Below, one piece after another: positions 6,841-13,697 of a DNA stretch of 14,903 nucleotides. Numbering within the stretch: the stretch's first letter is position 1; every line of letters begins with the position of its first letter. Below the pieces are notes generated by a model that saw only the letters and a program-made list of their open reading frames with translations, was not told the origin of the DNA and searched no databases. This stretch comes from an uncultured Cytophagales bacterium. Lineage in GTDB: Bacteria; Bacteroidota; Bacteroidia; Cytophagales; Amoebophilaceae. The translations under genes were made by a program, and so were the position numbers. The stretch is from the NCBI GenBank assembly GCA_905479855.1, contig CAJQOF010000026.1:1-14903 (forward strand), in the 5' to 3' direction.

Positions 6841-7565
6841 AACACAATAGCTTCTTGGGGAATTGTGGAGCAGCAATGCATCTTGAGAAAGATCTGCACC
6901 AGCACCACCACATCTTGCAGGCAATACGCTGAGATGGCGGCCAAGTCATGCTTCTTGTAATAGTAGTGGTTCACATCGCTCCCCGCCATCAGCTCCTTGC
7001 TAGAGGTAATGCCAAACAGTGTAGCCAGCAGATGCAGCGAAGTAAAGCTCTTTCTGTCCCCAAACTTCCAAAGCTCCATGGTATCTATATGCGCTACCTC
7101 CCAAGGCTTCTTGCCCGCGACATTCAGCACATTGGGTAGTGGAATGCCATGCACCAACATTCTTCGGCACAAATAAGGGAAGTCAAACTCCTTGCCGTTG
7201 TGTGCACATAGCCGCAAATCTTTCTGCGGAAAATCCCGCTCCAGCATCTCCCCAAACGTCTGCAACACCGCCCTTTCATCATGCCCCTGCAACGCCTTCA
7301 CACGCAGCGTCGGCCTATCGTTTTCATCAAACACAACAAAGCCGAGGCCAATGACAATCACCTTGCCATATTCTGCATAGATTGCTGCCCTCTCGAAGAA
7401 AAAGTCACTAACGTCTTCCTCATCCTTTTTCCCAATAGCCTTCGCCTTTTTGTCCCAAAGCGGTTTGAACGGGCCCGCCATTTCCTCGTAGTGCTCCACA
7501 CAAGAGACCGTTTCTATATCCAAGAACAGTATATTTTGCAGTAAAGTTTTAGGGGAGGTCTGCAT
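6825..7565 (-). CDS. 3'-5' exonuclease, DEDDy family (PolB-associated exonuclease-like)
   Basis: This 246-residue protein has the RNase H-like exonuclease fold of DnaQ-superfamily enzymes, close to the predicted DNA polymerase B-like exonuclease family common in Bacteroidota. All metal ligands are visible: D16 and E18 in FLDIET (Exo I), D128 in AHNGKEFDFP (Exo II), and Y214-x3-D218 in YCLQD (Exo III), which makes it DEDDy rather than DEDDh. It should remove nucleotides from the 3' end of DNA or RNA using two metal ions in the cytosol; the biological substrate is unknown. The ATG at 7565 (MQTSPKTLL) is chosen because the open frame above it overlaps a well-formed promoter at 7623-7654. It lies 105 bp after vgrG on the same strand but has its own promoter, so cotranscription is not required. 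It converges with the hydrolase gene. Confidence 0.9.
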   Translation of the reverse strand: MQTSPKTLLQNILFLDIETVSCVEHYEEMAGPFKPLWDKKAKAIGKKDEEDVSDFFFERAAIYAEYGKVIVIGLGFVVFDENDRPTLRVKALQGHDERAVLQTFGEMLERDFPQKDLRLCAHNGKEFDFPYLCRRMLVHGIPLPNVLNVAGKKPWEVAHIDTMELWKFGDRKSFTSLHLLATLFGITSSKELMAGSDVNHYYYKKHDLAAISAYCLQDVVVLVQIFLKMHCCSTIPQEAIVFASTS

Positions 7566-7622
7566 AAGATTTTCTTTTCTTAACGGAATGACTACCAGCG
7601 CAAAGAAGTTATCTTTTGTTCC

Positions 7623-7654
7623 CAAAGTTCAACCATAATTGCTGCTCTGTCAAA
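7623..7654 (-). promoter_or_regulatory. Promoter for the exonuclease gene (Bacteroidota -33/-7 type)
   Basis: Read on the minus strand, TTTG (7654-7651) is followed after exactly 20 nt by GAACTTTG (7630-7623). This matches TTTG-N19-21-TAnnTTTG except that GA replaces TA. It predicts a leader of about 50 nt before the ATG at 7565. The same variant with the same 20-nt spacing precedes tag. Confidence 0.6.
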
Positions 7655-7667
7655 GGCGTGCACCAAG

Positions 7668-7681
7668 GAATTAATTAATTC
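7668..7681. other. 14-bp perfect palindrome at the vgrG stop codon
   Basis: GAATTAATTAATTC is self-complementary over all 14 bases and contains the vgrG stop codon (TAA, minus strand, 7673-7671). It lacks a G+C stem or loop, so it is a poor terminator and may be only an A+T coincidence; a dimeric regulator site is possible but unsupported. Confidence 0.25.
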
Positions 7682-9458
7682 TTACCATCGTCCCTTTCAC
7701 TATGGTGGTGGCATTAGAGTTGAGCTCAGCGCTGCTTTTGCCGGATATGGAGGCCTTCATGTCCGCATTCACAGATACATTGCTGCCACCAATATTCACC
7801 GCATTGCTTGCTTTAAGGGTTATACTATCGCCTGCCTTTAGGTTAATAGCGCGGTTCGCATCCAGGGTGATGTCCTGCTTGCTAAAGATATCCACATTTT
7901 TCTCCCCCAGTATAACCTTGTTGGCCTCCCCATTGATAATCTCGATAGTGCTGTCTTTGTCTGATATCCTGATAGTGCGTTCGCCAGGTGTTTTGATAAT
8001 AATCTCTTGGTCCTTGTCGTTGAAGCTGAGCGTTAGCTTGCTTTTGGAAGTGAATATCTTGGTCGAGTTGACCTCATCTACCACAGCGGGCGGTTTGTTG
8101 GTGGCGCTGTAGAGTGAGCCGAGGATAATGGCCGAGCGCGGATCTGCATTAATAAAGCCTATAATGACCTCGTCTCCCAGCTCAGGCATAAAGAAGGCGC
8201 CCGCTTCTTTGGAGGCATAGAAGGAAGCGATTCTGCACCAGATCCCCTCATTGCTCTTATGAATCATGGGCAGGCAAACAAACAGCCGATAGGCCGTCTT
8301 GGGGTCGCCCATTATCTTTTTCACCACGCCTACCTGTAGCCCATGAATAGGCGGCAGCATACCCGCAGCTGGCAAAGAGGCAATATCATTGTACTTCCTT
8401 ACATAGCGCTGGTTGGGCAACCCTAGCGTCAGCTCCATCACCCAACTGCCCTCAGTAATCTGGTGTTGCACGCCGGTTACGTATGCTTTCCCCTGGAAGT
8501 TCTTTGCCCCCTTCTCAATTTCTACCACCTGGCCAGGCTTGATGGCAGCCCCCCCTTCTGCAGTGATCTTTCCCCGAATCTTGGCCAACCTACTCAGCGC
8601 TAGCACACCTTTCGCCAAAGTCTCCATTTCCTTTTCAGCAAGCTCCCCGCCGTGGTAGAGCGTCATGGCAGATTGCTTATTCACACCCGCCAGCTTGCTA
8701 TAGCCAACATCGCCAAAGGAATGCTCACCAGGCTCACTGGCCGACACAGCTTTGCTGGCCTGTTTGTCCATCTCCCAAACCTTTCCCTCAACCCCCTTGA
8801 GCTGCGCTCGCGCATCCATGGCAACTTCAAACCCATGCATATTCTCACCATAGGTGAAAGCAGCGGAAGCAGATTGCTTTACATTAGGCTTCTCTACACT
8901 GATTTTTCCATCATCCACAAAAACTACCTGCCCATTGGCCTCTGCCCTGAGGTTGATAAAATCCCAATCCGTTACTTCTGCCTGCGTCAGGCTTTCATGT
9001 TTCACACTCGTTGCATCCACATTGATTGAGAGTCCGCTGTAGTCGGCTACAACCTCTTTCAAGATCTTGCTATCCAGTATTCCCCCACCCTGGGCGCCAA
9101 AGCTGACATTCTTGGGGAGCAGTGTGGTTCTATAAGCAATGTCCTTGCAGTCTATAATGAGTAAGGGGGCAGTATGGTTCTTAGCATGAAGCGCATGCTT
9201 GGTGATAACGCCTTTAAATATCGTGTGCTCTTCCCCCCCATAGCCCGCTGCTATGGTGATGTCACTGCCCATGCCAAAGACCTGGCTATTGCTCACAGGG
9301 AAATCATACTGCGCAGGGTCGCCATCATGCAGGGTGATCTTTGCATAGGGAATTTTACTGACGGTCTTATCCACGATGAGCGAGACAATGGGGTAAACTG
9401 TGTGGTCTATTTTGTGGCTACCTACGGTAATGGTAAAGCTGACTAATCCGTTTTGCAT
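7671..9458 (-). CDS. vgrG: VgrG-type tip/spike protein of a contractile injection system
   Basis: This 595-residue protein forms the trimeric spike at the tip of a phage-tail-like injection machine (T6SS VgrG, or Afp8-type of antifeeding prophage/T6SS-iv systems). Domains in order: gp27-like base (about 1-350); a linker ending in MLPPIHGLQVG; a gp5-like OB fold (about 361-455) with the hallmark MPELGDEVIIGF and DPRSAIILGSLYS; then a repetitive beta-strand spike (about 470-595) with alternating polar/hydrophobic residues such as NVDIFSKQDITLDANRAINL, ending IVKGTMVRIN. There is no C-terminal effector extension, so cargo would be carried by a PAAR or other partner not in this window. No sheath, tube, baseplate or ATPase genes are nearby; the gene is an orphan here, between an exonuclease and a divergent Rpn gene. 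In Amoebophilus-type bacteria such systems act against host membranes and their genes can be scattered. GATCTTTG at 9529-9522 is a possible -7 box, but the nearest TTTG is 25 nt away. Confidence 0.93.
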   Translation of the reverse strand: MQNGLVSFTITVGSHKIDHTVYPIVSLIVDKTVSKIPYAKITLHDGDPAQYDFPVSNSQVFGMGSDITIAAGYGGEEHTIFKGVITKHALHAKNHTAPLLIIDCKDIAYRTTLLPKNVSFGAQGGGILDSKILKEVVADYSGLSINVDATSVKHESLTQAEVTDWDFINLRAEANGQVVFVDDGKISVEKPNVKQSASAAFTYGENMHGFEVAMDARAQLKGVEGKVWEMDKQASKAVSASEPGEHSFGDVGYSKLAGVNKQSAMTLYHGGELAEKEMETLAKGVLALSRLAKIRGKITAEGGAAIKPGQVVEIEKGAKNFQGKAYVTGVQHQITEGSWVMELTLGLPNQRYVRKYNDIASLPAAGMLPPIHGLQVGVVKKIMGDPKTAYRLFVCLPMIHKSNEGIWCRIASFYASKEAGAFFMPELGDEVIIGFINADPRSAIILGSLYSATNKPPAVVDEVNSTKIFTSKSKLTLSFNDKDQEIIIKTPGERTIRISDKDSTIEIINGEANKVILGEKNVDIFSKQDITLDANRAINLKAGDSITLKASNAVNIGGSNVSVNADMKASISGKSSAELNSNATTIVKGTMVRIN

Positions 9459-9529
9459 AGTATGCGTGCCCGTTGGGGCTTTTTGTTGGGTTCAACCACC
9501 AGATGACCAGGAAAGGTCAGGCAAAGATC

Positions 9530-9581
9530 GTTGCTACAATGCCGTGAATATAGACAAAGCCCGCCAAGCTAATGTAGCAAC
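9530..9581. repeat. 9-bp inverted repeat upstream of vgrG
   Basis: GTTGCTACA at 9530-9538 is the exact reverse complement of TGTAGCAAC at 9573-9581, with 34 nt between. It lies 72-123 bp upstream of the vgrG ATG, where a regulator site or leader RNA structure could sit. It could also be the end pair of a small decayed element. Confidence 0.4.
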
Positions 9582-9681
9582 CTGGTAAGTTTACGCGTTA
9601 TCCATAGCCCACTGGCCATTCCAACCATAAAGTTTACGTCACTACCCAGGTACCTAAAACAGGCTATACGCAGCTTAAAGG

Positions 9682-9706
9682 GGGTTTCGGAAAGTTATCC
9701 GAACCC
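9682..9706. other. Bulged 9-bp hairpin in the vgrG-rpn2 intergenic region
   Basis: GGGTTTCGGA (9682-9691) pairs with TCCGAACCC (9698-9706) as nine base pairs with one T bulge and a 6-nt loop. It is the strongest local stem in the region. On the plus strand it is followed by cttgtaggttgatttta, not a clean T-tract, so it could be a leader structure, a leftover terminator or an element end. Confidence 0.45.
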
Positions 9707-10047
9707 TTGTAGGTTGATTTTATCCTAAAAAGCGCTATTGCTGTCTTGAAACCGATCAGGCAGACCAGGAGCACCCCTGTTGAAAGGCACGCAAGGCCGA
9801 TTAGGGTACTGGGTAATTATTTTTTGAGATGGCGTTTTATATTAGCCCTCTTGTGTAACCAGCGCAAAAACCTCCCAGATGTGTCAAATCTTCAATAGTA
9901 GGATAGGAGGAATAGGCAAGACCGCTATTATTACACATACTATTGAGTATGCTCGCTATACGAAGGAGTATTGCGTGATCGGGTGCAGTTTTTGCCCCAA
10001 AGTAGTATATTCGCATGGTTTTTTTACTAACCTCTAAAGCAGACAGT

Positions 10048-11052
10048 ATGGAATTCACTAAATTTCTAGACCCCCGCAATGACATCGTATTCAAAGATCT
10101 GTTTGGTACGACGAAAAACGAAGATATCGTCATTGATTTTATCAATGATATCATGGAATATGAAGGCGATGATAAAATCAAGGGCGTTCATCTGCTGCAA
10201 ACGGTGCAAGACCCGGTTATCGCTGCCCAAAAGCGCTCTAATGTAGACGTCCTATGCGAAAGCAATAATGGCAAAAAGATCATCGTAGAAATGCAGATAA
10301 GGTCGCAAAAAAGCTATAAAAAACCTGCGCAATATTATCTGGCCAGTAGCTATGCCACACAGCTTAGCAAAAGAGAAAGTGCAAGGGCCGAGGCTTACCA
10401 TGAAATATACAACAAGCTAATGCCTGTTGTCTTTATCGCAGTAGTAGACCATGTACTTTTTAAGGGCAAGGAGGACCACATTTCACGGCACATTATATTG
10501 GATAAAAAGACCAAAGAGCACGACCTAGAAGAGTTTTCCTTTGCCTTTGTGGAGCTGCCCAAGTTTAAGAAGGAGATTCATGAGCTTACTGGCGTGCTAG
10601 ACCGCTGGAGTTATTTTTTGAAGCATGCAGAAGAAACCAGAGAAGACGAAGTAGCTGCCATAGTAGGCCAGTATCCCCATATCCAACGTGCTTATGAAGC
10701 GGTGAACAAATTTAGCTGGACCTCACAGCAATTAGCTGCTTACGAGGAAGAAGAACAGCGCATAATAGATAACATAGATGCCGATGATACCTTATTAGAG
10801 CAGGGTAGAGCAGAAGGCAAAGCAGAAGGCAAAGCAGAAGGCAAAGCAGAAGGCGAAGCAAAGGGAAAAGCAGAAGGCGAAGCAAAGGGAAAAGCAGAAG
10901 GCGAAGCAAAGGGCAAAGCAGAAGCTGAAGCAGCAATGGTATGTAACATGCATCAAGATGGTATGCTTCCGGCTACAATAGCGAAATATGCAGCGCTCTC
11001 CGTCCAAGAAGTAACGCGCATTTTGTCAGAAAAATCAGCCAAGTCGCTATAA
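10048..11052 (+). CDS. Rpn-family recombination-promoting nuclease / PD-(D/E)XK transposase-like protein, copy 2
   Basis: This 334-residue protein is a clear member of the Rpn/PDDEXK_2 family. It opens with the family hallmark LDPRNDIVFKDLFG (7-20). The nuclease core has D67 (SNVDVLC) and E81-x-Q83 (KIIVEMQ), the Q replacing the classic K as is usual in this family. A conserved middle segment KLMPVVFIAVVDHVLF (about 113-128) and FSFAFVELPKF (153-163) follow. Residues 254-295 are KAEG/EAKG repeats encoded by 12-bp and 24-bp tandem units, ending in a short helical C-terminus SVQEVTRIL. The ATG at 10048 is chosen because the hallmark begins just after it; the frame opens at 10015 without conserved residues. 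Transposition activity is historical naming; the established activity of family members is DNA cleavage. An internal ATG at 10936 could make a 38-residue C-terminal product. Confidence 0.92.
   Translation: MEFTKFLDPRNDIVFKDLFGTTKNEDIVIDFINDIMEYEGDDKIKGVHLLQTVQDPVIAAQKRSNVDVLCESNNGKKIIVEMQIRSQKSYKKPAQYYLASSYATQLSKRESARAEAYHEIYNKLMPVVFIAVVDHVLFKGKEDHISRHIILDKKTKEHDLEEFSFAFVELPKFKKEIHELTGVLDRWSYFLKHAEETREDEVAAIVGQYPHIQRAYEAVNKFSWTSQQLAAYEEEEQRIIDNIDADDTLLEQGRAEGKAEGKAEGKAEGEAKGKAEGEAKGKAEGEAKGKAEAEAAMVCNMHQDGMLPATIAKYAALSVQEVTRILSEKSAKSL
10807..10920 (+). repeat. 12/24-bp tandem repeat (KAEG/EAKG-encoding)
   Basis: About nine in-frame 12-bp units: RAEG, three KAEG, then alternating EAKG and KAEG (a 24-bp higher-order unit repeated three times, 10855 onward). 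The unit aaagcagaaggc is identical to that in rpn copy 1, 7.5 kb away, so the two tails share origin or exchange sequence. Confidence 0.93.
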
Positions 11053-11173
11053 AGTGTTGGTCGTGGGCCAAGTGTAAGTGTTGGCAGCTATTCAGATTGC
11101 GCGTGATTTTAGGTTTTTATCCAAGTCTGCTGGGAATTTATCGAGCTTTGTACTGACTCCATCATTCCCGATT

Positions 11174-11184
11174 GGGCCACTACC
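11174..11184 (+). repeat. gggccactacc motif, copy 3
   Basis: The 16-mer at 11169-11184 (cgattgggccactacc) is identical to 2338-2353. Upstream sequence is weakly alike too (a gg-aattta-tcga segment at 11132-11144 and about 2291-2302). Both copies lie 80-100 bp before the ATG of a following gene, but those genes are unrelated. Confidence 0.5.
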
Positions 11185-11263
11185 GCCCCAAGATCCAGTA
11201 TTCTTCTGGGTAGTTACAATTTACTTCCCTTGTGCTGCCGCAACCACGAAACCAATAAAAGCT

Positions 11264-11809
11264 ATGGAGAACATCGATGTCCTCAATGAAGAGGGAGCAA
11301 AAACAGGCGAGGTGCTGCCACGCAAAGAAGTGCACAGGCAAGGCAAGCTTCACCGGGCAGTACACCTTTATCTCTTCAACCAAGAAAAGAGGCTACTGCT
11401 CCAACGCCGCACGGCCCATACTGATCACTACCCCGGCATGTGGAGTATCTCCGTCACCGGGCATGTGGATGCAGGAGAAGAAAGTTGGGCGGCTGTGCAG
11501 CGGGAGCTGAAAGAAGAACTAGGCATGGATGTAGCTGCCCAGGACTTCACCTTTCTCTTTACCTACAGGAGGGATGCCGAACTAAGGCCTACCTACATAG
11601 ACCGCCAGTTCCATGATGTCTATGCTTGTTGGGTTGATTTTGAGATCGATAAGGTGGCCTTTGATAAGACTGCTGTGAGCGAGGTAAAGCTGGTTTCGCT
11701 GGCAGAATTTGAACAGATGGTCGATGCAGCCGTAGCGCTTGCCCCTGTGTATGGCGATGCATGCAAGCGGGTTGTTGCCATGGTGCAACCACTAGCCGGC
11801 CTGGATTAA
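11264..11809 (+). CDS. NUDIX hydrolase, isopentenyl-diphosphate isomerase-like
   Basis: This 181-residue protein carries a complete Nudix box G-x5-E-x7-REL-x-EELGM within GHVDAGEES and QRELKEELGM, the magnesium site that hydrolyses nucleoside diphosphate-linked substrates. Overall length and the N-terminal pattern (ENIDVLNEEGAKTGE, then LHRAVHLYLFN) resemble type I IPP isomerase and YfcD-type hydrolases. The catalytic cysteine expected in IPP isomerase just before the Nudix box is absent (SVTGHVD), so a hydrolase role is preferred. Substrate is unknown; nucleotide-pool cleaning is a reasonable guess beside repair genes. The ATG at 11264 is preceded by an A-rich run; the frame stays open to 11078 through non-conserved sequence. 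GAGCTTTG at 11143-11150 may be a -7 box but lacks a -33 partner. recJ starts 62 bp downstream on the same strand, likely cotranscribed. Confidence 0.87.
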   Translation: MENIDVLNEEGAKTGEVLPRKEVHRQGKLHRAVHLYLFNQEKRLLLQRRTAHTDHYPGMWSISVTGHVDAGEESWAAVQRELKEELGMDVAAQDFTFLFTYRRDAELRPTYIDRQFHDVYACWVDFEIDKVAFDKTAVSEVKLVSLAEFEQMVDAAVALAPVYGDACKRVVAMVQPLAGLD

Positions 11810-11871
11810 CGCATTTCTCCTTCTTTGTGGGTATCATTGTACTGTTGTTGACCACCAATTTCCTTGACACT

Positions 11872-13575
11872 ATGACCCAAAGATGGCGCTACCGCACCTT
11901 GCCTGCCGCCAGTGAAGTGAATCCACTCGCTGCTTCCCTCCATATATCGCAGACCATTGCTGCGCTGCTTGTGCAAAAGGGCACTACGACCTACGACCAA
12001 GCCAAGGCGTACTTTAGACCTTCCTTAGATGCCTTACACGATCCTTTTGGTATGAAGGGTATGACCCAGGCAGTTGATCGGCTGGGCAGAGCGCTGGCAG
12101 AGGGAGAGAAAATTTTGGTCTATGGGGACTATGATGTGGATGGGGTGACTTCTGTGGCCATGTTCTATGGTTGCCTCAACCGTTTAAAGGCAGAGGCTGA
12201 CTTCTATATTCCAGACCGGTATGCTGAAGGGTATGGAATTTCTATGCAGGCGGTAAAGTGGGCTGCTGAAGCTGGGTTTACCCTTATGGTGAGCCTGGAC
12301 TGTGGCATTAGGGCTGTCAATTGTGTGCAAGAAGCCAATAAATTGGGCATAGATGTCATTATTTGTGACCACCATGAGCCGGGGGATCTGCTGCCGGCCG
12401 CCCATGCTATTCTGGACCCGAAGCAAATAGACTGCCCCTATCCTAATAAGCACCTTTCTGGGTGTGGGGTGGGGTTTAAGCTGCTTCAGGCTTTGGCGCT
12501 AAAGGGGCTGCTTACCTACGAGCAACTCTACGAATGGCTAGACCTGGTGGCCATTAGCATTGCGTGCGATATTGTGCCCATTGTGGGGGAGAACAGGATT
12601 TTGGCCCACTACGGGCTGAAAAGGTTAAATGAAACGCTCCTACGCCCTGGCTTGCAGGCTTTGGTGGAGCTTAGCAATGGTAGGCTGCCTTGGGGTATTT
12701 CACAGATTGTCTTTGGCCTAGGGCCGCGCATTAATGCGGCAGGGAGAATGGGCCATGCAAGCGAGGCGGTGCGGTTGCTTTTGGCGGCGGATATGATGGT
12801 GGCAGATGGCTTGGCGAAAGCGATTAACCAGAAGAATACCTTGCGCAGGGAGGTGGATAGCACCATTACGGGGGAGGCGATTGCCATGATTGGGGCGAAC
12901 CCTAACGCGGCACGGGCCAAGACGACGGTGCTTTTTAAGGAAGAGTGGCACAAAGGGGTGATTGGTATTGTGGCTTCGCGCTGCATTGAGCAGTATTACC
13001 GACCGACCATTATCCTCACGGCTTCGCACGGCAAGGCGACCGGCTCTGCCCGCTCTGTAGTGGGCTATAATGTCTATAATGCGCTCAATAGTTGTGCAGA
13101 TTTGTTGGAGCAGTATGGGGGCCATGCCTATGCGGCGGGGCTCACTTTGCCGCTGGAGAACCTAACGGCTTTTCAACAACGGTTTGAGGAGGTAGTGGCC
13201 AGCACTATCCCCGATGCGTTGCTTATTCCTTCGCTGGAGATTGATCTTCCACTTTCGCTCGATGCAATCAACAATAAGTTCTATAGTGTTCTAGGGCAAA
13301 TGGCTCCCTTTGGCACGGGCAATATGCGGGCAGTGTTGGTGGCAGAAAATGTGATGGCCCAAAGCTATACGATTATTAAGGAAGAGCACCTCAAGCTATG
13401 CCTCCACCAGCAAGGTTCTGGCCAGATGGTGGCTGCTATTGGGTTTGGCCTGGCGCACTATGAGCCACTCATTGCTTCTGGGGACCCCTTCAAGATAGTC
13501 TATACCATAGAGGAGAATCATTATCTGGGAGCAAAGAGCTTGCAGCTCAATATCAAGGATATACGGGGGATGTGA
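11872..13575 (+). CDS. recJ: Single-stranded-DNA-specific 5'-3' exonuclease RecJ
   Basis: RecJ degrades single-stranded DNA 5' to 3' in recombination (RecF pathway), base excision and mismatch repair. The 567-residue length is normal. DHH-family motifs appear in order: YGDYDVDG (D86, D88, D90), SLDCGI (D143), CDHHE (D166-H167-H168), ACDIVP (D233), then the GPRINAAGRMGHA segment (284-296). The DHHA1 part has TGSARS (390-395) and YGGHAYAAG (415-423), and an OB-like C-terminus follows (about 440-567). All metal ligands are present, so the enzyme should be active. The ATG at 11872 (MTQRWRYRTLP) is chosen because the family start has this W-x-Y pattern and because the frame upstream overlaps the NUDIX gene. 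It is probably read from the NUDIX promoter. A 9-bp inverted repeat follows its stop. Confidence 0.96.
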   Translation: MTQRWRYRTLPAASEVNPLAASLHISQTIAALLVQKGTTTYDQAKAYFRPSLDALHDPFGMKGMTQAVDRLGRALAEGEKILVYGDYDVDGVTSVAMFYGCLNRLKAEADFYIPDRYAEGYGISMQAVKWAAEAGFTLMVSLDCGIRAVNCVQEANKLGIDVIICDHHEPGDLLPAAHAILDPKQIDCPYPNKHLSGCGVGFKLLQALALKGLLTYEQLYEWLDLVAISIACDIVPIVGENRILAHYGLKRLNETLLRPGLQALVELSNGRLPWGISQIVFGLGPRINAAGRMGHASEAVRLLLAADMMVADGLAKAINQKNTLRREVDSTITGEAIAMIGANPNAARAKTTVLFKEEWHKGVIGIVASRCIEQYYRPTIILTASHGKATGSARSVVGYNVYNALNSCADLLEQYGGHAYAAGLTLPLENLTAFQQRFEEVVASTIPDALLIPSLEIDLPLSLDAINNKFYSVLGQMAPFGTGNMRAVLVAENVMAQSYTIIKEEHLKLCLHQQGSGQMVAAIGFGLAHYEPLIASGDPFKIVYTIEENHYLGAKSLQLNIKDIRGM

Positions 13576-13584
13576 TGGGGATGA

Positions 13585-13627
13585 TTCGGCGTTGTGCACT
13601 TTGGAGAGCGGGGTTGGGAACGCCGAA
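13585..13627. other. 9-bp perfect inverted repeat between recJ and tag
   Basis: TTCGGCGTT (13585-13593) and AACGCCGAA (13619-13627) are exact reverse complements around a 25-nt loop, 10 bp after the recJ stop. On the plus strand the stem is followed by A, not T, so it is not a standard intrinsic terminator for recJ. It ends 14 bp before the tag -33 box, so it may mark the recJ transcript end or be a regulator site. Confidence 0.5.
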
Positions 13628-13641
13628 AAAGAGGGAGAAGC

Positions 13642-13673
13642 TTTGGTTTTAAACGTAGCTCAAGTGAAATTTG
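13642..13673 (+). promoter_or_regulatory. Promoter for tag (Bacteroidota -33/-7 type)
   Basis: TTTG at 13642-13645, exactly 20 nt, then GAAATTTG at 13666-13673. It fits TTTG-N19-21-TAnnTTTG with GA in place of TA, the same variant and spacing as before the exonuclease gene. It places the transcript start shortly before the ATG at 13698. Confidence 0.6.
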
Positions 13674-13697
13674 CCGGTGATTCAACCCTATAACACA

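Larger units (their letters stand above)
9459..10047. other. Large divergent intergenic region between vgrG and rpn copy 2
   Basis: No gene is supported in these 589 bp: frames are short and unrelated to known products. The region must hold the promoters of both divergent genes. Visible structure: a 9-bp inverted repeat with 34-nt spacer (9530-9581), a bulged 9-bp hairpin (9682-9706), and the octamer agtttacg twice (about 9587 and 9629). TATATTCG at 10006-10013 is a 7-of-8 match to the -7 consensus 35 bp before the Rpn ATG, but its upstream TTTG is only 11 nt away. The size is large for this gene-dense window, so a decayed insertion or an untranslated RNA is possible. Confidence 0.4.

Noticed and set aside
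7566..7625. 20-residue N-terminal extension of the exonuclease
   Set aside because: The extension overlaps the promoter at 7623-7654; the DnaQ-like core begins right after the ATG at 7565.
9837..10181. Minus-strand reading frame of 114 residues across the rpn copy 2 start
   Set aside because: Half of it is antisense to the well-supported Rpn gene, and the rest has no recognisable features.
11078..11263. N-terminal extension of the NUDIX protein
   Set aside because: Residues are not NUDIX-like and cover the repeated 16-mer; the ATG at 11264 matches the family start.
11264..11809. Type I isopentenyl-diphosphate isomerase (idi)
   Set aside because: The catalytic cysteine expected just before the Nudix box is not there (SVTGHVD), so only a NUDIX hydrolase is called.
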